Shown here piece after piece: positions 28,600-39,839 of a stretch of 57,500 nt of DNA. Position numbers and translations under genes: made by a program. This DNA is from Prorocentrum cordatum (lineage: Eukaryota; Sar; Dinophyceae; Prorocentrales; Prorocentraceae): the NCBI GenBank assembly GCA_963575745.1, contig CAUYUJ010006324.1, forward strand, positions 57,501 through 115,000. Direction: 5' to 3'. The notes beneath the pieces are model-generated. The model ran no database searches, was not told the DNA's origin, and was given only the letters and a program-made list of their open reading frames with translations. The stretch's first letter is position 1. Every line of letters starts with the position of its first letter.

Positions 28600-29720
28600 T
28601 ATCCCCAAACAGCGTTTTTAGAGCCAGGGTGGATCCTGAGTCGGTTCGCGCGTCCTGCAGTTATCGTCCTCCTGCTCTTGATCGGCACGCCCCGTCGTCA
28701 TCGTCGTCTACGTGCTCCTCTTGGGAAATATCATTCTCGCCTCTCCCGCCTGCCTTCGCACTCCACCTCTTTCTCCCACTTCTAGTCGCATTCCTCCTCC
28801 TTCCCTCCTTTCCTTCCTCCTCATCGCTATCCTCTTCATATTCCTGATGCCCTGCTTCCGCCTCCTCCCATATATCCTCGCCCCACTTCGCATCGTCCTC
28901 ATCCTCCTGGTTCTCTTTCTCTTCTGCCTCATCGTCGTCGCCGCGGCGTTGCGTTCGGCGCCGCTGTGCGATGCCATGTTTTGCGTTGCAATGCTCTGTG
29001 ATGCAATGCTTCGCGACGCAATGCCACGCCGTGCTATGACATGCTAATTACGCTCTGCCGCGCTCCTCTACGCCGTGCTATGCCGCGCTCTACCATGCGT
29101 CGCGTGCCCTCCTCCGCCTCCAGGCCTTGGAAGGCCGAGGCGACGACGATAACGACGACGGCAATCGCGCAATCACGCAATCACGACGACGACCACGACG
29201 ACGACGACAACGACGACGACGACGACGAGCAGCAGCAGCGGCAGGTGGACGGGCGGGGAGCCGCCGGGGAGGCGGGTCGCTCAGGCAGGGCCGACGCGCC
29301 CCCGACGGAGCCCGCGCCCGCGGAGGGGCGCGCCGCGGGGTGCCCCGTTCAGCGCCCCGTTCAACACCCAGTTGGGCGAGACCGGGGGCCGGCTCACCTC
29401 GCGATCGGCCGCTCGGAGCTTGGAGTTGCGAGGACGTCTCAGGCGAAACGGCCCGGACGACCTCTCGCGCGGCAGCTCGGAGCCCAGAGTTTCGAGGATG
29501 TCTCAGGCGAAACGGGCCAGACCACCTCGCGCGCGGCAGCTCGGAGCTCAGATGCAGGAGGATGTCTCAGGCGAAACGCTTAATCCGGGACAACTCAGAA
29601 ACGAGAGTTGTGAGGATGTCTCAGGCGAAACGGCCCGAACCACCATACTTTGCTGAGGGCGTCTTTGCTTGGAATTCCCTCGGCTGGGGCCAGCTTCCAC
29701 CGCATCAGCACCCCGTTCAG
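28600..29720 (+). repeat. Composite repeat, block C copy 1
   Basis: About 1.1 kb repeated in the same orientation at 30790-31915. Includes GAGCCAGGGTGGATCCTGAG, a C/T-rich tract, GATGCAATG repeats (28980-29040), an (ACG)n run and, at 29430-29640, four units with GATGTCTCAGGCGAAACGG. Confidence 0.8.
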
Positions 29721-29724
29721 CAAG

Positions 29725-30455
29725 CTGCGTGGGGAACAAACGGAAGCAGCAGCAGCGGAAAGAGCAGGGGGGGGGGAGCAGCAGCTGCAGCAGCAGCAGC
29801 AGAAGGAGCAGGAACAGGTAGAGAGGAGAGTGGATAAGAAGGCTGAGGACGAGGACGATGAGCACGAGTGCAAGTACGAGGACGAGGACGAGAGCGAGTA
29901 CGGAGCGAGGCAAATAAGAGCGATAGCGAACAGGAAAGAAACGGAAAGAAAGACAAGGCGGGAGAAGGGGGGAGGGAGAAGGAAGGTTCTCCCGGCTGTC
30001 CCCGGAGGGGGGGGGAATCCCCCCCCCCCCGGGGGCGCTCCGGACCTGTCTGGAGTGTCCTACACCTTGAAAACACGATGATTGGGAATGTCCCCCGGAA
30101 GCCCCCAGCTCCGAGGACGCCGCCCTCCCCCCACGACGGGCCCCCAAGGACACTCCGGACCTGTCTGGAGTGTCCCCCGGGGGGGGGGATTCCCCCCCCC
30201 TGGGGGGCAGTCAGAGGAGGCCTCAGAGCGCACCGCCGCAAGCAGTCATAGTATCACATCACCTCCCTTCATCCTCAACTCCCCCTTCCCCTTCCGACTA
30301 TCCATGCTCGTCTGCCTCGTGCTCGGACTCATCGTCCTCGTCCTCAGCCCTCTTATCCCCTCCCTGTGCCTTTTCCTGTTCCTTCTGCTGCGGTTGCTGC
30401 TGCTTCCCCTCCTCCTGCTCCTTTAGCTGCTGCTGCTGCTGCTCCCGTTTGTTTT
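29725..30455. repeat. Composite repeat core: D, centre, D-prime
   Basis: 29725-29900 (AGCAGCAGC, GAGGACGAGGACGATGAG) is inverted at 30285-30455. The centre (29990-30240) has two copies of CTCCGGACCTGTCTGGAGTG and G/C homopolymers. No gene. Confidence 0.7.
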
Positions 30456-30464
30456 TTGTTTCCT

Positions 30465-30745
30465 GTATTTCAGTGCCCCCCTGAGCTCCCAGGCGTCTGG
30501 AATTCCATTCGCGCATTGATGCGCGCGCGCGTGCCGGCGCGGGCGCATCGATGCGCGCGCGAGCGTGCAGGGCGCTGCCCTAGCACCCCCGCTCCCCTTG
30601 AAACGAATGCGCCCCGCAAGACTCTGACCGATCCCTGACACCAACAGTAAATTGCAGTTAAAATCCGCCGACCCTGTCGGCGTGCGTGAGAGGAATACGG
30701 CTTCGCGTGTCCGCGGATTCGCGTTTCTGCGGCTTTCACCTTCCC
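30465..30745 (-). repeat. Composite repeat, block B-prime
   Basis: Inverted copy of 28290-28580 (GTAAATTGCAGTTAAAATCC, CCGACCCTGTCGGCGTGCGT). Confidence 0.75.
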
Positions 30746-30789
30746 CCCCCCTTCTGCGGTCACCTTTCCTCCTCGGGCGCGTCAGCTCA

Positions 30790-31915
30790 AGTGCATTATC
30801 CCCAAGCGGCGTTTTTAGAGCCAGGGTGGATCCTGAGTCTGTTCGCGCGTCCTGCAATTATCGCCCCCCTGCTCTTGATCGGCGCGCCCCGTCGTCATCA
30901 TCGTCTACGTGCTCCTCTTGGGAAATATCATTCTCGCCTCTCCCGCCTGCCTTCACACTCCACCTCTTTCTCTCCCTTCTAGTCACATTCCTCCTCCTAC
31001 CCTCCTTTCCTTCCTCCTCATCGCTATCCTCCTCGTATTCCTGATGCCCTGCCTCCGCCTCCTCCTATACATCCTCGCCCCACTTCGCATTATCCTCCTT
31101 ATCCTCCTGGTTATGTTTCTCTTCTGCCGCATCGTCGTCACCGCGGTGTTGTGTTGGGCGCCGCTGTGCGATGCCACGTTTTGCTTTGCATTGCTTTGTG
31201 ATGCAATGTTTCACGACGCAATGCCGCACCGTGCTATGACATGCTAATTACGCTCTGCCGCGCTCCTCTACGCCGCGCAATGCCGTGCTCTACCATGCAT
31301 CGCGCACCCCCCTCCGCCTCCAGGCCTTGGAAGGCCGAGGCGACGACGACAACGACGACGACAATCACGCAATCACGACGACGACGACAACGACAACGAC
31401 GACGACGACGACGACGGGCAGCAGCAGCAGCAGGAGGAGGACGGGCGGGGAGCCGCCGGGGAGGCGGGCCCAGGCAGGGCCCACGCGCCCCCGACGGAGC
31501 CCGCGGGGCGCGCCGCGGGGCGCCCCGTTCAGCACCCCGTTCAGCACCCAGCTGGGCGAGACTGGGGGCCGGCTCACCTCGCGATCGGCAGCTCAGAGCT
31601 TGGAGTTGCGAGGACGTCTCAGGCGAAACGGCCCGGACGACTCTCGCGCGGCAGCTCGGAGCCCAGAATTTCGAGGATGTCTCGGGCGAAACGGGCCGGA
31701 CCACCTCGCGCGCGGCAGCTCGGAGCTCAGATTCAGGAGGGCGTCTCAGGCGAAACGCCCAATCCCGGCCCAATCCCGGACAACTCAGAAACGAGAGTTG
31801 TGAGGATGTCTCAGGCGAAACGGCCCGAACCACCAGATTTTGTTGAGGACGCCTCTGCTTTGAACTCCCTCGGCCGGAGTTAGCTTCTACCACAACAGCG
31901 CCCCGTTCAGCAAGC
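30790..31915 (+). repeat. Composite repeat, block C copy 2
   Basis: Direct copy of 28600-29720, offset about 2.2 kb, with the same internal tandem at 31610-31830. Its (ACG)n run and the GCAATG block differ in length from copy 1. Confidence 0.8.
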
Positions 31916-31934
31916 TGTTTGGGGAAAAACCATC

Positions 31935-32665
31935 CAGCGCTGGCTGGCGTCGTTGATTCGAAATGGGGGGTCCCAGGGGCGGGCCCCGGGGGGGGGCAAT
32001 GGGGGGGCCCCCAGCGGGGGGCACTCCCGCGCTGGGAGAAGCTCTCGTCCATGTGACTTCTTCCTTCCAACCCCAAGACAAGAGGCTCCCCAGACAGCCT
32101 CAAATCGTTCCAAAACGGTCAATCTGGCTTCAAGACGGCTCCAGGCTTCCAAGACACCCGAAGAAGGCTCCAAGAGGACTTCCCAGAGGGTCCCCTACAG
32201 CAGCAATCTTCAAAATCCTGCATGAAATATGTGCGCGCCAATCGTGATGCATGTATACACGTGTTTACACATATGCGCACATCTCAGAACACAGCTGCGA
32301 CCCGCAATAAAGACGCGCGTGCGACATGTCATATGTAAAATCATGTGCGTCGCCAGGCTCGGAACCTCGAAGTTCCGAAAAGGGGCCCGGCGCCGTTGCC
32401 GCCTTGCGGGCGCGGTAATTCTTGGGGGCCAACGAGAATTACCCCGGCGGCAGGCTGCACTAGAAACAAATGCTTCCTCACAAACAGCGCGAGACCATTC
32501 GCCGGGCCCATCCACAACGAGAAGGGCACGGGATGGGAGAAGGAGGAGTGGAGGAGGATGCGCCAGGTCGCGTTGCCACTTGGGCCCCGACACGGCCTGG
32601 CTCCCGCTGAGCCCCCAGTTACAAGAACCGGCGCGGTGTTTCCAATCCGCTTGAGCACCGGCCAG
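31935..32665 (-). repeat. Composite repeat, arm A-prime
   Basis: Inverted copy of 27520-28260. Outside 32665 the sequence no longer matches 27515 and earlier, so the arm edge is sharp there. Confidence 0.8.
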
Positions 32666-32679
32666 CAGAAGGCGGGCAA

Positions 32680-33745
32680 CCGGCGCGCCGACTTGATGCG
32701 GAGAAGGGCGCCCACCTGGCGCTCCCCGACCGCCGCCTCGACAGTGCATTCGGCCTCGGCGGGGCGGCCGCAGCGGCGGCGCTCCGCGCGGGCAAGCTGC
32801 GCGCGCGCGGGGGCCCGCGAGATCAGGGGCCGCGCGGCGGACATCTTCCGGATGGGAGAGACCTTGATCAGCTCGGCGGCCTCGAGGGCAGCGCGGCGGG
32901 GGGCGCAGCTGCCGGGGCCGGGCCAGCCGCGGCGGCGGCGGCGGCCGCGGCGGCGGCCGCGGCAGCCGCGGCCGCGGGCGAAGCCGGCAGCCCCGCGACG
33001 GGGCGACGGTAGCAGAGGCAACCCGCCCGACCCGCAGACAGCAGCGAGGAACGCGCCAACCCATGGGGCTTCAAGAACCACGCGCTGGCCCAGCGGCGCA
33101 TCGTCGCAGGCCCGGGGCGTCCAGCGCCCCAGCCCGACTCCGTCATCGCCTGCCGGAGGTTCTACAGCAGTGGGCGCCGCGGGCTCGCTGGGCCCGGCCT
33201 CCTCGAGCGGCGCGGCAATCGCGGCGGCGGCGCCGCCGTCGAGCCTAGGAAGGGCGCGCTCAACGCGGGCGCGCGGCCCGACGCCCGCGCGGCAGCCAAG
33301 GGGGCGCGGGGCGCGGGGGCCCGGGATGCCAGTGACGCCGAGCCAGAGTTGGAAGGACGCCTTCCAGAGCCTCGACGACGAGGGGAGGGAGGCGGCCACG
33401 GCAGCCCGCGGCCGCGACGGCGGGGCGCGCGCCAGAGGGGAGGCAGCCGCGGCGGCGGATTCCCCCGCCGCGACGGGGCCGGCAGGCGCTGGGGCCTCGC
33501 TCGCCCCAACTGCAGCGCCGAGCCCGATGGCATATGCACTTCTGTCTGACCAAGGAGAGGCACGCCAGTGGCGGCGAGGACCTGCGAGCGCGAGCCAGCT
33601 TGCATTATTTCCCAGTGTCTGGCTCGCGCAAGCCCGCCTCGCCCTCGGCGCTTGGCTGGGGCCCCAGCGTGGAAGGCCCGTAGGTGGATTTGGCCATCGG
33701 CGAGCTCTGGCCCCTCTTCGGGGAACTGCCCGAAATCCACAGGCA
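32680..33745 (+). CDS. Candidate coding region, frames unresolved
   Basis: Very GC-rich. Three forward frames are open in places. The most protein-like words are ERANPWGFKNHALAQRRIVA and DSVIACRRFYSSGRRGL (frame open 33013-33549), RARWHMHFCLTKERHASGG and RASLHYFPVSGSRKPASPS (second frame, about 33505-33680, then TAG 33681-33683), and LAIGELWPLFGELPEIHRH (33684 on). A single indel near 33500 would join the first two. No family recognised; it could be an old exon or a relic. Confidence 0.3.
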
Positions 33746-33749
33746 TTCT

Positions 33750-34630
33750 AGATTCTATTATGCTCTGCGTTGCTCTACCCTGAAGCACTATACGCCCACC
33801 CTGTTCCATCCTACTCTGCTCTTCTCAACTCTCCTGCTGGTCGACTCTTCTCTTGCTACTGGGCTGACATTCTACTTCCCTCTGTGTATACTATCCTCCT
33901 CTCTGTTCTGCTCTTCTCAGCTCATATGTTTGATGATGTTCAAGTCGGCCCTGGTTTTACTCCACTCTTGCCCTTTGTTGTCTTAGGTGAGTGTACATGT
34001 CACTTAATACTCCTAGTTTAGTCAAGAAGATGTTGCGCCTTACCCTGATCTATGTTCTATATGATACTCGATCCTTCCTGGTTCAATCAGTTCTAGCATA
34101 TAACATGACCGATTCGTTGTTTATTTCGTTGGCTTTTGTCCGCTGTTACCCGCTACTGTATCATATCGTCGTATATGCTGCTATGCCGCAGTATATTATA
34201 ACACGTTATATTCTATCATATTACACTAGTCATGTCATCATACAGGGTTATAGTATTCTCTTATCTATCACATTAATGATCATCGTACTGTACTGATTTC
34301 CACTATGTGGTATTAGGTTGTACTATTTTCTACTGTGTGCTCGTTTGTTCTATTGCTTCCTTCAATCATGCTATAATGCGTTCCAGTATGTCCTATCATG
34401 GTTAATTACGTTGGCATACAATGTTATTATAGGTTACATGTTATTATTTTCTTTTATATTAATGGCCGTTCTATTTGACACTAGCTTATTCGATTCGCAT
34501 GGGTTCTATTGTATCGTACTTCTTTCTAGTCGGTTATGTGATATTCTACTCGGTTATGTTCTTAGTTTCGGTTCTGTTCTAGTATATTGAATTCCCGTAT
34601 ATTCTTTTCTATCCTTGTTAGCTATTCATG
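33750..34630. other. AT-rich island
   Basis: Base composition changes abruptly from very GC-rich to AT-rich at about 33750 and back near 34640. The first half is a degenerate TCTATTCTGCTCT-like repeat; the rest (TATATTATAACACG, TATTCTATCATA) looks unique. Short hydrophobic ORFs follow from Leu/Phe/Tyr codons and are not supported as genes. Confidence 0.65.
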
Positions 34631-34711
34631 TAAATTTCTATTCTGCCACAAAACAGGCCGATTGAGGCCACATTCGGGACGGCCCACCCACCGGCCACAA
34701 AGCAATATTGA

Positions 34712-34996
34712 ATGAATGCTTTTCGTTTCAACGTGGGCGTTCTGTCGTCAAGGGTGCAAAACGCGTGGCATGAATGGAACGCGGCGCACATCCCACGCGA
34801 CAGGCCGAACTGTCGCTCTCGCCTCGGCGTTGCCCTCGCTTTTCTAGAGAACTGTGTTCCCGCTTTGGCGCAGCGCACACTTTTCGCGCGCAGCTTCGTC
34901 GATGACCGGGGACCCCCCTGCGAAGGCCATTGCAAGGAAACAGGACCGGAGAACCCACCCCAGGGAATGCCAGGGCCAACCGCGTCAGGCACCTAA
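34712..34996 (+). CDS. Hypothetical 94-residue ORF
   Basis: ATG 34712 to TAA 34994-34996, reading NAFRFNVGVLSSRVQNAW and LGVALAFLENCVPALA. The composition is fairly protein-like, but it has no recognised domain or splice context and overlapping frames are also open. Confidence 0.2.
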   Translation: MNAFRFNVGVLSSRVQNAWHEWNAAHIPRDRPNCRSRLGVALAFLENCVPALAQRTLFARSFVDDRGPPCEGHCKETGPENPPQGMPGPTASGT

Positions 34997-35294
34997 GAGC
35001 CCCCTGGCAAAGCCGAGGTGTGGAAAAGCACGCGCCTTTTTCAAATGTCCGTTCGACCTGGATGGGCCCGACCATGTTGCCGCGCGCCGCTGATGGATTT
35101 GGCACGCCCTTTGGGTAGTTTGTGCCACTCGGAGGTCTTGGTCCCGGGGGCGAAGCACTGACTCCGGGGGCCCTGCCCTGCGGTGCGCTCTGGCTAGAGT
35201 TTCAAGGCAAGTCCCGCCCAAGGAGGCCCCCCAAGAAGGTCCCACGTGCAAGTCACGTCTATCCTCGCCTTTCGATCCTCGCAGCATGCCAGAG

Positions 35295-35741
35295 CTGTGC
35301 CCCAGGGACTCATGGTGCAGGAGAAGGACGAGGAGGCAGAGGGCAGAGCGAGGAGGAGAAGGAGGCAAGCCCAGCCTCACTCGACAGGCCAAAAAGCAGA
35401 AGGACAAGGAGCAGGGACGCGCCGAAGGAGCGGGGGCCGCGCGACGAGCGAGGGCGAGAGGCGAGGGCGGAGAGAGAAAGCAGGGAAAGGGCGAACGACA
35501 GAAGGGACCTTCCTCCTCTTCCTCCTCCTCCTCCTCCTCCTCGTCCTCCTCCTCCTCCTCCTCCTCCTCCTCCTCCTTCTCCTCCTCCTCCCCCCCCGAG
35601 GGGAAGGGGCAGGCTGCAGGGGGAGCTGCAGCTGAGGGGCCCCGGCGTGATCGGCAAGTGGGAGCGGTGCCACCTCCTCCTGGACGGCGGCACGCTGAGC
35701 CTGTCGGCCCCGGCGGACTCCCAGAGCCCCCGGGTCATCAG
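35295..35741 (+). CDS. PH-domain protein, exon with linker and PH strands 1-3
   Basis: One frame gives a charged linker (EEEKEASPASLDRPKSRR), a polyproline run encoded by (CTC)n at 35510-35595, then LQGELQLRGPGVIGKWERC and HLLLDGGTLSLSAPADS. L-x-G-E-L, G-K-W-E-R and the T-L-S-L strand are the usual first three strands of a pleckstrin-homology fold, which binds phosphoinositides or proteins at membranes. The exon probably ends after CGGGTCATCAG (35741) before GAGCCG, a GA donor of the sort reported in dinoflagellates; the next exon (39643) then joins to give RVIRLADVTGLSL. The start is uncertain. The polyproline could bind SH3-type partners; this is inference. Confidence 0.55.
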
Positions 35742-36124
35742 GAGCCGCCTGGGCTCAGATCTCCAGCGATGTGATGTTTTCAGCCAGATTTTTTTTGCCG
35801 TTTGATGTCGGCCCTCCTCCCTTTCGGGAGGTCCGAGGCCATCATCGGGCCCCGGAACCGCCAAAAACGGATTTGGGAAGAAGCGAATTCCTGGGGTAAC
35901 GGTCGGGGCGTCGGAGGCCGCGGAACAAAACAATGTGTCGGCGGATGTCTGGGTGGACGTCAAAAAAGAAAAGCAGCACAAGCATAATTGTGCTGACCTC
36001 CGCGCGGATTTCTCGGATCGGCGCCAGAGGCGCCGCCAGTGGGCCCAGCGCCGATCCAAGAAATCCGCGCGGAGTTCCGAAAGTTGATTCCCCAAACAGC
36101 GCTTACAATTAGGAGTGCTTACTT
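35742..36124. other. Intron sequence with one inverted repeat
   Basis: 35990-36020 (CCGCGCGGATTTCTCGGATC, GGCGC) pairs with 36040-36075 (GCGCCGATCCAAGAAATCC, GCGCGG). No exon seen. Confidence 0.5.
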
Positions 36125-36505
36125 ATGTCATTGAGGAATAAGATGGGTCCAGCAAGGATTTTCCACGTTGCCGCCCGTGGCCGCCTCGTGCGCTAGGTGG
36201 GTTTGGCGAAGTTTCGCCACGTTGCCGCCCGTGGCCGCCTCGTGAGTTGGACGGGTCTGGCGTGGTTTCGCCATATTGCCTGCCGTGGCCGCCTCGCGAC
36301 CGCCTCGTGCGCTGGGTGGATCTGGCGAGGTTTCGCCACGTGACGCCCGTGGCCACCTCGTGGCCGCCTCATGCGCTGGGTGGGTCCGGCGAGGTTTCAC
36401 CACGTTGCCGCCCGTGGCCGCCTCGTGGCCGCCTCGTGCGCTGGGTGGGTGCAGCGAGGTGTTGCCACGTTGCCGCCCGTGGCCGCCTCGGCGCGGCCAC
36501 GAGCG
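36125..36505. repeat. Satellite, unit about 58 bp
   Basis: About six or seven copies containing TTGCCGCCCGTGGCCGCCTC and GCGAGGTTTCGCCACG. Lies in the first intron of the PH gene. Confidence 0.85.
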
Positions 36506-37664
36506 GTCACGGACATTTCGAAGCTCATACCACATGGAATGCACCACATAGCTCGCACCCGCATGGCTTGCATATCATCGGCGTTGCCCCAACATACTTA
36601 TCTTGTATGTGCGTCGCCCCCCCCAGGGGCGACGTGCGCACCGAGAAATCTTGTATTATATGCGTCGTGGCGGGCGCTTTCTGGCCGTACCGTTCGGAAA
36701 ACGATATGCTACAATATGGGTATACTTCATCTTCGGGTCGGATGCGCGCCTCCAAGCAAGACCTATAGTTTTTGTATGTCTCTGTGCGTCCCATATCATA
36801 GGACACTCCACATCGATTTTCCTTTCTAAGAGAGCATTAGGGTCTACCCTAGGATTAACAGTACACTGTTTCGGTTTGCATTTTGCATATGGTTTTGCCC
36901 CATCGTTCATTCATAACATGAGCGCAGACCATCCCAGGCAGGCCGGTATCGCCCCATCTCATCCTCTGCAACAGATATTATGCATGTGCACTTGTTTTTC
37001 AAAAATCATAGGTTTTCAAGAATCCCCTGCAACACATGGGACGAAGTGCGCACGCGCGCGTCGTCGCGCGCGCATGCCAAGATCATTCAACAACCTGATG
37101 TACCGCAAGGACTTCAATAATGAGTGCCCCGGTAGCCAAAAAGGTGCTTTCAACATCATATATGACAAAAGCTTGCGCTCGCTGTCTTGGAGATTCTTAA
37201 GACAACCATCGGTTTCTCAATATGCTCATCAAATCCTGCCAAGCGGACCTCTCGCGCCGCATGTCGAACTCGTTCGAACGCCCTTGCCACGAGGGCCACT
37301 CGTGCGCGTCGGCCGCGCGCGCATGTCGAATTCCTTCAAAAACTTTCATCGCCGAGACGGGGACATCGTCATCATTATCGGTTGGCGTGGTCAACATCGG
37401 CGCCGTCATTGGCCTTGCTGTCGTCATCGTCACCATCATCACGATCATGATGCTCTCATAGTCGTGTCTACCGTTATCGGCGTCGCCATGATACCGCGCT
37501 CGCCCAAGTCACCAACTCGCACTGAAGTGCCCAGCAGTCAGCGCCACCGCGGCCGCGTCGGTCGCGCCAAACCAGCTGGCTGTTGTGCGCGCGAGCATGC
37601 GTGGGCCGCGGGCCAGCGCGGCCGCAGAGGTGCACCAGCCAACGCTAACCACTCACCGCAATCG
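36506..37664 (+). other. Intronic unique sequence with a long ORF of doubtful reality
   Basis: A 390-codon frame (36603-37775) crosses this stretch and enters the foldback arm after it. Its words are not conserved-looking, and 37060-37330 contains loose repeats of GCGCGCATGTCGAATTC type. I do not call a gene. Confidence 0.3.
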
Positions 37665-38165
37665 CCTCAGGGGCTGCACGAAATACACGTTGCAGGTGAA
37701 AAAGATGTACCCCTGAAGGGGCTTCCATCGAAGACGAAGAGGGCGGGTATCGAGGGTTTGGGATGTACGTGTTGAGTGGCACGCGAGCAGATAAGAGCGA
37801 ACACTCTTAGAATGATTGTTGCTGTTGTTGCTGCTGCTGTTGTAAAAACCGTTGACCAGCTACCCTATCTGAGCCTCAATATCTTCTTTGGTAGAAAAAA
37901 GGCAGGGTGAGGGTCCATGGAAGGGGCACTTCAATCAAAAAACACAGTGGGCACCGCGCAAAGGGGACTATCAGGAGGTATTTTTTGAACGTAACATCCC
38001 ACCATCGTTTTAATACGGTTCGTTCTTATCTGCTCGCGTACCATCCTACATATGTCCTAAACCGCGATGCCCGCCCTCTTCGTCTTTGTTCGTGCCCCCC
38101 TTGGGGTTATAGCGTCCTTGCCCGCCACGTGTATTTGGCGCAGCCCTCAAACAGGGGAAGGGATG
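37665..38165. mobile_element. Foldback element, complete copy
   Basis: Arms of about 140-150 bp: GGGGCTGCACGAAATACACG, AAGACGAAGAGGGCGGGTAT and CACGCGAGCAGATAAGAGCG on the left; TCTTATCTGCTCGCGTACC, GCCCGCCCTCTTCGTCTT and CACGTGTATTTGGCGCAGCC inverted on the right. The core (37800-38010) resembles 57290-57450. Non-coding, MITE-like. Sits in the PH gene intron. Confidence 0.75.
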
Positions 38166-38559
38166 GAGGAGGGAAGAGATACGGGGGAGGGACAAGGATG
38201 GAGCACGAGAGAGATTCGCGGGAAGGGACTCAGGAGCAGGAGTGCAAGCGGCGGAACCAGACGGGCGGGTCGGGCGGGTGGACCCTAACGGGCGGGTCTG
38301 GCGGGCAGGCCCAGACGGCCGGGTCAAGTGGGTGGGTCGCTGAAGCGCTAATCCTGCAGGATCGCTCGCAGGGAAGTCTCGAGCGGCAGCGCGCTTCGCA
38401 GGTAAATCGGGGGGAAGTCCACACGATCGCGTGGTTCGTGAGTGTCGAGGGCGCGGCGTCTGAACAAAGTGTGAGGAAGTCCGACGCGAGAGCGAGATTC
38501 CTGGATTAATCGCGAGGACGTTCCGAGCAAGAGTGCGATGTTGGATAGATGGTGAAGAA
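38166..38559. repeat. GGCGGGTC repeat and 40-bp satellite
   Basis: 38255-38340 repeats GGCGGGTCGGGCGGG. 38340-38545 has imperfect units with GAGGAAGTCCGACGCGAGAG and CGATTCCTG that recur at 57060-57255. Confidence 0.65.
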
Positions 38560-38890
38560 CTATAAGGCAGGAGCGTTTGTTGCTGTAGTTCGAGAGCCAG
38601 GGGGCCAGTCCGAGTCCCAATGTTTTTTTGCAAAACAGGAGGATGCGAGCTCTGGGAGGGGTACTTCAATTAACAGAACACCATGGGCGCTGCACAGGGG
38701 AGAAGCAGCAGCACATGTTCTTTATTCCACAGCGGTTTTAAGATTGTTCGTTCTTATTTGCTCGCGTATCAGTCAACATGTATATCCCGAACCCTCAATA
38801 CCCGCCCTGCTCGTCTTCGATCGTACACCTCTTGGGGGTATATCCTCTCTACCTTCCACGTGTAGTTGGCGCAGCCTTAAAACAGGGGAA
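38560..38890 (-). mobile_element. Foldback element, core plus one arm
   Basis: Core like 37830-38010 (GGGGTACTTCAATTAACAG, TGGGCGCTGCACAGGGGA), then the right-arm sequence (GTTCTTATTTGCTCGCGTAT to CGTGTAGTTGGCGCAGCC). The opposite arm is missing or replaced by satellite. Confidence 0.65.
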
Positions 38891-39164
38891 GGGATGGAGG
38901 AGGGAAGAGACACGGGGGAGGGAGAAGGATGGAGCACGGGAGAGATTAGCCCGTCTGGGCCGTTACGGTCGGGTCGGGCGACCCGGCCGTCTGGGCTCGT
39001 TCGATTCGACCGTTTATGGTCCGCCCGCTCGAACCGACCGTCTGTTTCTGCCGCGTGTCTTCCTGCTCCTCACCTCTTTCTAATAGTCTATCTAATTCTC
39101 CACCTTTCTCCCTCCCCCTTGCCCTTTCCCTCCTCCCTCCCTTCCCCTGTGGTAGGGGCTGCGC

Positions 39165-39430
39165 CAAGTACACGTGGCATGTAACCCAAGAATGGTGCGA
39201 TCGAAGACGACGAGGGCGGGTACCGAAGGTTCGAAATTTTCATGTTGAGCGACACGCGAGCAGATAGGAGCGAGCAGTCTTACAATGATGGCTGCTGTTG
39301 TTGCAGCTCCAGGGCCAGGGGGCCAGTCTGAGCCCCAAGATTCCCCTTGGTAAGAAAAAAGTGTGCGAGTCCTGGGGGCCACTACAACCAGTAGAACTCA
39401 GGGGTGCACTGGGGGGGGGATCAACAACAT
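39165..39430 (+). mobile_element. Foldback element, left arm plus core
   Basis: GGGGCTGCGCCAAGTACACG through GACACGCGAGCAGATAGGAG, then core sequence ending near GGGTGCACTGGGG. Together with 38740-38890 it forms a larger inverted pair around 38890-39165, where GGAAGGGATGGAGGAGGGAA faces CCTCCTCCCTCCCTTCCCC. Confidence 0.6.
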
Positions 39431-39642
39431 AATCCAGCAGAGTGGAGCATTCGAGAAGAACTCTTTCTTCTAGAATGGAAGATTCAAAAAGAAATCAAGA
39501 AGCAGGGGGGGATCGGTTCTTTCTAGAATTCAAGCAGAACCCAGGCCACGTAGTCCCACTTCACCCACTCACTCGGGGATGGTGTAAGACCGTTCGGACC
39601 GCTCACTCTGACAAGGTGCAGGGTTTTGTTCATCAGCCGCAG

Positions 39643-39766
39643 GCTCGCCGATGTCACCGGCCTGTCCCTGAACGAGACCCGGCGCGAGTGCAGCTTCGCC
39701 GCGAAGGGCGGGCCCGTGCGCCTTCGGTCGGAGCAGCTGCAGACAGGCGCCGGCGCGCGGTGCAGC
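39643..39766 (+). CDS. PH-domain protein, exon with PH strands 4-6
   Basis: After an AG-G acceptor (CGCAG, 39638-39642) the frame reads LADVTGLSLNETRRECSF then AAKGGPVRLRSEQLQTG. The pattern (strand, acidic turn, F-x-A/x-G-G-x-x-x-L-R-S-E) fits the middle of a PH domain. Joining to 35741 keeps the frame. A GT after TGCAGC (39767) is a possible donor, just before a (GTC)n array. The intron before it (35742-39642) is 3.9 kb. Confidence 0.55.
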
Positions 39767-39779
39767 GTCGCGGTCGTCA

Positions 39780-39807
39780 CCGCTGCCATTAACACAATCG
39801 TCGCTGT

Positions 39808-39839
<32 letters not shown>

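Noticed and set aside
32341-33399. 352-codon reverse-strand ORF
   Set aside because: Its first third is the inverted arm A-prime and the rest is GC-rich with forward frames open too; no domain.
33684-34590. Hydrophobic ORFs in the AT-rich island as membrane or organelle genes
   Set aside because: They are short, overlap repeats, and match no organelle protein I know; Leu/Phe/Tyr richness follows from TTA/CTA/TAT content.
36603-37775. 390-codon ORF as a gene
   Set aside because: It enters the foldback arm, lies in the PH intron and has no conserved-looking sequence; kept only as a note.
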